From contig CP136066.1 of the NCBI GenBank assembly GCA_032622095.1, positions 117,139,319-117,203,318 of the forward strand: DNA of 64,000 bases, in the 5' to 3' direction. Position numbers and translations under genes: made by a program. Shown one piece after another: positions 56,400-64,000 of the stretch. The notes beneath the pieces were generated by a model. It saw only the letters and a list, made by a program, of their open reading frames with translations, ran no database searches and was not told the DNA's origin. This DNA is from Siphonodentalium dalli. Lineage: Eukaryota > Mollusca > Scaphopoda > Gadilida > Siphonodentaliidae. How positions within the stretch are numbered: the first letter of the stretch is position 1; each line of letters opens with the position of its first letter.

Positions 56400-57017
56400 T
56401 TTCGTCCAAAATGGCTGTTGGTATCGGAAATTACGGAATTTCTGCGATATGTGCACCAATTAATGCCAAATTTGGAATGAATTTAAATATTGAAAAAAAT
56501 GCTTTAAAATGGCCACCCTCCAAAATTAACACACCCGAATTAAGTTTACATTTTGTGCATACTATAATAGCCAGTCCTTATAAGGGCGAACAAACCCTCA
56601 TTGCGGGGTATAAGAGAAACTTTTGATCAGAGATGTACAAATTCTCTCTGATGAATCTGACGAGTGAGCTATCAAATGTAGGGTCTCGTGCAACGGTTAT
56701 ATCTGGACTTTATGGGCGCCCAGAAATGGGAAAATTACGTAGTTTTATATGTACTTTTTATCTTGAATCGTGTTGTTATATGTATAACTAGCAGGGTTAC
56801 CCGGCGTTTACCAGGTTAAAGTGATGTGAAAACATCTGCATGCTGTGGATATTTGGTGGGAATAGAGAATCTCTTGCTCTCAAAGTGTAATACGTATTCT
56901 CATAAATTGTATATCCAAATGACATCACAAAACATGATTCTTACACATGGAATATAAGTAGTGGCTCACCTTGTCGGGTCGGAGCGATTGTCACTTTGTT
57001 TATCGCGTTTAATCCGT
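56400..57017. other. Downstream stretch, no gene recognised
   Basis: Includes actagcagggttacccggcg at about 56787, a dispersed-repeat start motif. A 136-codon frame (56216-56626) has no domain and overlaps the 3' end of the preceding gene. Not called. Confidence 0.35.
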
Positions 57018-59100
57018 CCCACCAATAAAGAAGTATTTATTTATTTATTTACAACTGCGTATACTTCAGTCGTTATAGCATGAAACATGAACATCATAAA
57101 CACATTAGTTCGAAAAAAGACGACAATTGTGTTTTACATAGAGATGTATCAATCAATTTAGTGGGTTAGACACAGATTTTGAGGACACCTGGTTATCATA
57201 TCTTCATGAAGATACAGATGTTTTAAAGATATGTCCAGGTGCTCCTCTGTTCTGGTGCTATATACTGGCTAATCATTTTCAGTTTAAAAGAAATGATGCT
57301 ATGCACGTATAGCAGCTACATTTGCCCGACACTGAGATTTTGAGTTGTTTGTGTTGTAGATTAAGAAATCCTTTGTATCGGGCAGATATACTCTTGTCAG
57401 ATGTCACTATTGGATGATCCTGGAAAGTCATGTGCCACGGACTGCGTTTTCTTTTATCTCAGAAGTAACCATATTTGGCTGCACACTATGACCACTATTT
57501 TTGAACAGACCTGCTCTACATTTCCATATCTCTTGACAATTGTAACTTTTTTTGTGGAAACTATATTGAATGGAACAGACTTAATTGTGTTATGATATAT
57601 ACATGAGCCATTGTAATATGCAATCCTCTGACGATTCAAGGTCCCTCAGTTTGCAAGAATATATGTATCTCTTAAATATAATGATATAAATATATACTTT
57701 TAATGCTTTCTTCTATGTATCTGTTTTGCTAGATCATTATAGGAATGCCCTGATTTACATCCCCAATTAAATATGACAGTTGAGAAGATATAATTGTTCA
57801 AGTGACTTAGCTCGGTCACCATTTGTCGAGATTGTGAAATTGGAATGCCAAAAACTCCTTATAACGAAATGGAGATGTCATGGGAGATGACTATATATAA
57901 CTGTGTTGGATATATCGGCGAATTGAACAATATTATCAATGCTAGTGAATCTCCTCTCGCCATCCATGACCCAAACGACACCAAATGTGATTTAATTCAT
58001 CATATCAGTAGAGAAGAACGTGTATGAGTTTGGTGGAATTAGTGCTAAATATATTTGTATCAACTTTTGGTGCAACTCCCTCATGCATGACTTGAACCGC
58101 GCCACTTTTGTCATATTTAAACCACGTCTATTAAACTCATGCATGTATGATATAATGGAGATAATTATATATAAGTTTGGTGGTAATCGGCAACTAAACA
58201 TATTCTTATCATAGCTATTACCCCTCCCCCCCCCCAATCTCTCACACAAACGGCACCAATTTGGCGTCGTTAAATCACACGATTATATTCCTCGTATCAC
58301 GGAGAATAATAATATATCAATTTGGTCGAAATCTGCGCTAAAATAGCCCCTCCCTGACACCAACAACGTCACTACAAGCTTTTAACCCGCACCATTATCT
58401 TACTCGTAAAAGGTTACCCCTGTTAGACCGCATTGGTGCCATCTCGACCTTACCCTTAAAGTTATATATAGAACACAGAGAGATATTCGCAAATATTTGA
58501 TTCATTGTATCATTTGAGAAGAACGTGTATGAGTTTGATGGCAATTGGCACTAAACATATTTTTATCAGTTTTAGTGACCCTCCCGTCCCTATTTCGGAC
58601 TTAACCACACACTTAGTCTCATTATAGAGATAAATGTATATAAAATTGGTGAAAATTGGCGAGTATACCAATTTGGAGTCTTTAAATCACACAATAAGAT
58701 TCCTTGTATCATGGAGATCTCAGAAGAATGTGCATCAATTTGGTGGAAGTTGGCGCTAAAATGATTTTTGATCAATTTTGGTGCCCTTCTCCCCTTCCGA
58801 GCATCCCTGACTCGAACGGCGCGACTTTTGACATATTTAAACCACATCGTTAGATTCCTGATATCATGGGGATTATTGTATATAAGTTTGGTGGAAATCG
58901 GCGACAATTTTTTTTCTGCCCCTCCCCATTTTCTGCCCCTGACAACAACGGCGTCACTTAAAAAAATTCTAACCAGCACCATTATCTTTCTCGTAAAAAG
59001 TTATCCCTGTTAGACCCCTTTTGTGCCATCTAGGTGGTCCCCTGTGAATTTCTATAGAACACAGACAGACAGACAGATATTCGCAAATATAGATATAGAT
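57018..59100 (+). repeat. Left arm of a ~7-kb inverted repeat
   Basis: Starts ataaagaagtatttatttat and continues through acaactgcgtatacttcag; the complement of the whole arm is found at 61371-63975. It contains several ~300-bp sub-repeats sharing gtttggtggaaatcggcg and catatttaaaccacat. Ends with a (CAGA)n tract at about 59061-59075. Confidence 0.85.
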
Positions 59101-59490
59101 TAAACAGTTAAATGGGATTTAATAGGGATGTATTGATTCTGTGATTTTTTCTTGAAGCAGAAACATATGTACTCAGGGCACTCTCACGAATGTGACCGAT
59201 CATCATTTATTTTGAGACCTTTCAAAATGCACTACTGTGGAACCATATGAGAGGTATTCCGATAGTATTGCGTAAAATGTAAACACCTTATTGCCCATGT
59301 CTCAAATAGTAGTCACAGTTACCTCCGATCAAGTGATGAAACACGAATAATTAGATTTTATCACAAGAATGCATGGTGGTATATTATGAAAGTAATTTAT
59401 CAAAACACAAAGGAGAACAACACAAAGGAGAACCATACCAGTTTCCTATCTTCAATAAATTCATAACAACCAACATTGTTTACAACAGAA
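59101..59490. other. Unassigned spacer
   Basis: No open frame or repeat pair recognised. Confidence 0.3.
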
Positions 59491-60612
59491 GACCCCACAA
59501 TAGCGGCAGGGGCTGCTGGTATCCCAACTATAACGCTAGGGACAAGTGGTAACCCCACTACAACACCAGGGGGGCTGGTGGTAGCACCACTATAAGATCA
59601 AGGGTCTGGTGGTAACCCCACTATGACGACAAGGGGCTGGTGGTAACCACAATATAACGCCAGGGGGCTGGTGGTAACATTATAGCGCCAGGGGGCTGGT
59701 GGTAACCCCACTATAACACCAGGGGCTGGTTGTAACCCCACTATAACACAAGGGGACTGGTGGTAACACCACTAACGTAAATGGGTTGCACGTGGTAACC
59801 CCACCATAACACAAGGGGGCTGGTAGTAACCCCATATAACGCCAAGCTTAGGGCTGGTGGTAACCTCACTATAACTCAAGAGGTTGGTGGTAACTACACG
59901 ATAACGTCAGGGGTTGGTGGTAACCACACTATAACACTAGGGGGTGGTTGTAACCCCACTACAACACAAGGGGACTGGTGGTAACACCAATATAACGTCA
60001 AGGGGCTGGTGGTAACCCCGCTATAAGATCAGGGGGCGGTGGTAATCCCACTATAACACCAGGGGAACCCCACTGTAAGGGGCTGGTGGTAACACCAGTT
60101 TAAACCAGGGGGCTGGTGGTAATACCACTATAAGGGGACTGTTGGTAACGCCATGGGGCTGGTGATAACGCCACTATATCGCCATGGGGCTGATGGTAAC
60201 TCCACTATAACACCAGGGGGTTGGTGGTAACCCCACTATAACGTCGGGGTGGTGGTAACCCCACTATAGCGTTAGAGGGCTGGCGGTAACACCGCTATAA
60301 CACCAGGGGATGGTTGTAACCCCACTATAACACAAGGGGACTGGTGGTAACACAACTATAACGTCAAGGGGTTGGTGGTAACCCCACCATAACATCAGGG
60401 GGCTGGTAGTAACCCCACTATACCGCCAGGGGCTGGTGGTAACTACACTATAACGCTAGGGGGCTGTTGGTAACCACACTATCACGCTAGGGGGCGGTTG
60501 GTAACTACACTATAACGTTAGGGGATGGTGGTAACCACAATTAATAAGCTAGGGGCTGGTGGTAACCCAACTATAACGTCAGGAGGTTGGTGGTAACCAC
60601 ACTATAGTGTCA
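59491..60612 (+). repeat. 31-bp minisatellite (ggggctggtggtaaccccac), about 36 units
   Basis: The unit is ggggctggtggtaaccccac plus tataacgccag, with many substitutions and small indels between copies. Occupies the centre of the large inverted repeat. Non-coding; stop codons (taa) occur in each unit. Confidence 0.92.
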
Positions 60613-61049
60613 GTGTGACACCCCGACTCAGGTTGGAAAATTTCCATCTGATGACAATTCCAGTGACAATTTTGACCAAATGTTGGACAATATGGTTTTC
60701 TTAAATTATTAACTAGAAGTTTTTGACTGGCCATGGGGGAGGGACCAGGACACAAGCTTTCCAAGTGTTGGAAATTTCCAACCTGACACCCCCTAAGGTT
60801 GGAAAATTTCAAACTTATGCCATCTCAGTCCAAAAAATTTACCAAAAGAAGGAAAATATGCAAATATGGTCCAAAAACAATAAATTCCCCCCAATAAATT
60901 GTTTGAAAATCAAACTACAAGAACATTTTTAACCTATTGTTGGTGTGAAATTTCCAACTAATGTTGTGTCAGGTATGAAATTTCCAACTGTTGAAAATTT
61001 TGACCAAAGTTGGGGGGGGGGGTGAGACACCCCAAGCCCCCCCCCCCCC
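60613..61049 (+). repeat. Diverged repeat with ttggaaatttccaac motifs
   Basis: gttggaaatttccaacctga and its variants recur (60620-61015), a self-complementary word. Ends with poly-G (about 61013-61021) and poly-C (about 61037-61048) tracts close together. Related to 32310-32500. Confidence 0.6.
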
Positions 61050-61053
61050 TGTA

Positions 61054-61338
61054 TATATGACGGGAATCGGAGCGAAAACATAAATAACCGATCGCGATTA
61101 CAGCATTTTGCTGGCTTTTTAGGCAACAAAACTATAGGGAAACATGAAGGTTGAAGCTAGAGGTAAACATTAACATAACATGTCTAACATGTTAACTTGC
61201 ATTATATCTGTGTTTTTAAGTTTTTCGGCTGGTATATTTGAAATTTGCTCGGCCGACAAGCGGAAAAACTCACAACGGAATCGGCATTTGAACGGGGGGA
61301 ATGAGATTTCGAGGAGTGGATCCTCCACAGTGCTACAG
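61054..61338 (+). CDS. Candidate first exon of a second secreted protein
   Basis: ATG at 61180 opens 53 codons ending at a consensus donor ACAG|GTTAGT (61338/61339), phase 0. The first ~25 residues (LTCIISVFLSFSAG core, then CSA) form a credible signal peptide; the rest is basic and polar (DKRKNSQRNRHLNGG). Upstream are TATATAT at about 61053 and a nine-codon upstream ORF at 61144-61173. The next exon is not found: the intron would run into the right arm of the inverted repeat and possibly beyond the window. It could equally be a chance frame. CDS portion is 61180-61338. Confidence 0.33.
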
Positions 61339-61370
61339 GTTAGTAATATAAATTTAATATTCGCTTTTCC

Positions 61371-63975
61371 AAAGTGACGCCGTTGTTGTCAGGGGCAGAA
61401 AAGGGGGAGGGGCAGAAAAATAAATTGCCGCCGATTGCCACCAAACTTATATGTAATCATCCCCATAATATGAGGAATCTAATGTTGTGGTTTAAATGTG
61501 TCAAAAGTCGCGCCGCTCGCGTCAGGGATGCCCGGAATGAGAGAGGGGCACAAATTTAATCAAATTTTTTTTAGCGCTGAATTCTACCAAATTGATGCAC
61601 ATTCTTCGGAGATCTTCTCCATGATACAAGGAATCGTATTGTGTGAGTTAAAGACGCCTAATTGGTGTCGTTGGGTTAAGAGATTTGGGGGGCGGCGGGT
61701 GGGTACTTATTTTGATATGAATTGGTTTAGTCGCCGATTGCCACAAAACTTATACAAATTCATCCCCATGGTATGAGGTGTCTAATGGCGTGGCTTAAAT
61801 CTGTATAAAGTGGCGTCATTCGAGTCAGGGGTGCACTGGAAGGGAGAGAGGCACCAAAATTGATACACAATATTTTTAGCGCCAATTTCCACAAAATTGA
61901 TACACATTCTTATCCATGATAAGAGGAATCTATCGTGTGATTTTAAAGACGTCATATAGGTGCTGCTTTGGTGAGAGATGGGTGTGGGGTGGGGCGGGCA
62001 CTAAATTTAATAAAAAATTGTTTAGTCGCGGATTAGCACCAAACTTACAAATAATAATCTCCATGATATCAGGAATCTAATTGTGTGGTTTAAAGATGTC
62101 AAACGTGGGGCCATTCGACTCAGGGGTACATAGAGGGCGAGAGGGACACAAACATTGATAAACAATATGTTTAGCGCCGATTTCCACCTGATTGATACAT
62201 ATTCTTCTCCGTGATACGAATGATCTAATCGTGTGGTTTAAATGCGCCAAATTGGTGCCTTTTGGGTTAAAGATATGCAATAGTGGCCCTAAATTTGATA
62301 CGAATTTGTATACTCGCCAATTTTCATAAATTTTATATATATTCATCTCTATAATGAGTCTAAGTGTGTGGTTTAATTATGTCAAAAGTGGCGCCGCTTG
62401 AGTACGAAACAGGGACGGGAGGGTCACCAAAAACTTATAAAAATATGTTTAGTGCCAATTACCATCAAACTCATACACGTTCTTCTCAAATGATACAATG
62501 AATCAAATATTTGCGAATATCTCTCTGTGTTCTATATATATAACTTTAAGGGTACAATCGAGATGACACCAAGGCGGTCTAACATGTGTAACTTTTTACG
62601 AGTGAGATAATGGTGCGGGTTAATATTTTCTAAAGTGACGTTGTTGGTGTCAGGGGACGGGCTATTTTTAGCAAAGATTTCGACCAAATTGATATATTAT
62701 TCTTCTCCGTGATACCAGGAATATAAACGTGTGATTTAAAGACGCGAAATTGGTGCCGTTTGGGTGAGAGATGGGGGTGGGGTAATAACTATGATAAGAA
62801 TTTGTTTAGTTGCCGATTATCACCAAACTTATATATAATCATCTCATTATATACTGCATGCATGAGTCTAATAGACGTGGTTAAAATATGACAAAAGTGG
62901 CGCGGTTCAAGTCATGCATGAGGGGAGTTGCACCAAGTTGATACAAATATATTTAGCACTGATTCCACCAAATTCATGCACGTTCTTCTCCAATGATATG
63001 ATGAATTAAATCACATTTGGGGTCGTTTGTGTCATATGGATGGCAAGAGGATATTCATTAGCATTTATAAGATTGTTCAATTCGCCGATATCCAACAAAG
63101 TTATATATAGTCATCTCCCAGGCCATCTCCATGTCGTTCTAAGGATTTTTTGGCATTCCAATTTCACAATCTCGAAAAATGGTGACCGAATTAAGTCACT
63201 TGAACAATTATATCTTCTCAACTGTCATATTTATATGCGGATGGAAATCAGGGCATTCCTATAATGATCTAGCAACACAGATACATAGAAGAAAGCATTA
63301 AAAGTATATTTATATCAATCTATTTAAGAGATACATATATTCATTCAAACGGAGGGACCTTGAATCGTCAGATGATTGCATATTATAATGGCTCATGTAT
63401 ATATTATAACACGATTGAGTCTGTCCCATTCAGTATAGTTTCCACAAAAAAGTTACAATTGACAAGAGATATGGAAATGTAGAGCAGGCCTGTTCAAAAA
63501 TAGTGGTCACAGTGTGCAGTCAAATATGGTTACTTCTAAGATAAAGGAAAACGCAGTCCGTAGCACATGACTTTTCAGGATCGTCCAATATTGACATCTG
63601 CCCGATATATACAGAGGATTTCTTTCATTTTTTTAGAACAGACTCATCGCCTAACACAAACAACTCAAAATCTCGCTGTGTCGGGCACATGTAGCTGCTA
63701 TATGTGCATAACATCAATTCTTTTAAACTAAAAATGATTAGCCAGTATAGCACCAGAACAGAGGAGCACCTGGACATATCTTTAAAACATCTATATCTTC
63801 ATGAAGATATGATAAACTAGATTGATTGATTGATTGATTGATACATCACTATGTAAAACACAATTGTCGTATTTTATTTTTTCGAACTAATGTGTTTATG
63901 ATGTTCATGTGTCATGCTATAACGTCTGAAGTATACGCAGTTGTAAATAAATAAATACTTCTTTATGGGTCCGTG
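61371..63975 (-). repeat. Right arm of the ~7-kb inverted repeat
   Basis: Reverse complement of 57018-59100, ending taaatacttctttatggg. It is longer than the left arm because the internal ~300-bp sub-repeats (gccgattgccaccaaactta, gatacacattcttctcc) are present in extra copies. Similarity is about 85-90% by eye, higher in the outer 600 bp. Open frames in it have no preserved counterpart in the left arm, so they are not genes. Confidence 0.85.
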
Positions 63976-64000
63976 AAGGTAGCACAACATTCAACATTCG

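Noticed and set aside
57401-57595. 64-codon frame in the left palindrome arm
   Set aside because: The right-arm counterpart lacks the start codon and has indels, so the frame is not conserved between the two copies.
1-64000. tRNA and rRNA genes
   Set aside because: I looked for GGTTCGA-type T-arm words and rRNA-like conserved stretches. The few hits (for example near 24990 and 54742) lack cloverleaf context.

Overview
This window looks like a stretch of an AT-rich metazoan nuclear genome, most likely a marine invertebrate. The reasons are GT-AG introns, several families of LINEs, many MITE-like inverted-repeat elements and long tandem arrays. I cannot place it to phylum from sequence alone. 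There are no bacterial or viral gene clusters, no rRNA or tRNA that I can recognise, and very little host coding sequence.

Layout. At 0.3-10.6 kb there is a giant palindromic element whose two arms are arrays of a ~158-bp satellite in opposite orientations; the terminal inverted repeats lie at 757 and 10623, and a second inverted-repeat element sits in the spacer. At 11.7-16.0 kb an apparently intact L1/Tx1-type LINE (single 1259-aa ORF, poly-A tail, 8-bp target-site duplication) is inserted in an older repeat. At 16.7-22.6 kb there is a G/C-rich 143-bp tandem array of about 42 copies. At 23.7-24.7 kb there is a 1-kb near-palindrome. At 25.4-27 kb there is a broken CR1/Jockey-type reverse transcriptase. 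From 27 to 34 kb come small tandem arrays, foldback MITEs, a decayed thrombospondin-type-1-like fragment on the minus strand, and a MITE nested in another MITE whose empty site is also present in the window.

The most interesting host locus is a four-exon gene on the plus strand (exons at 35311-35368, 38309-38395, 55243-55311 and 55811-56004). All three introns are phase 1 and the exon lengths sum to exactly 136 codons. The predicted 135-residue product has a signal peptide, two six-cysteine modules each encoded by one symmetrical exon, and a cationic, tryptophan-bearing amphipathic tail ending in Phe-Gly-stop, a possible amidation signal. I do not recognise it as a known family. Its second intron (16.8 kb) is filled with repeats: AflII-site-rich MITEs, perfect hairpins, a satellite carrying nuclear-receptor-like half sites, minisatellites and a second CR1/Jockey-type pseudogene.

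The last 7 kb (57.0-64.0 kb) is a large inverted repeat around a 31-bp minisatellite. A possible first exon of another secreted protein (61180-61338) lies between the minisatellite and the right arm. Overall, the window is one or two host genes embedded in a transposon- and satellite-rich landscape with an unusual density of foldback structures.
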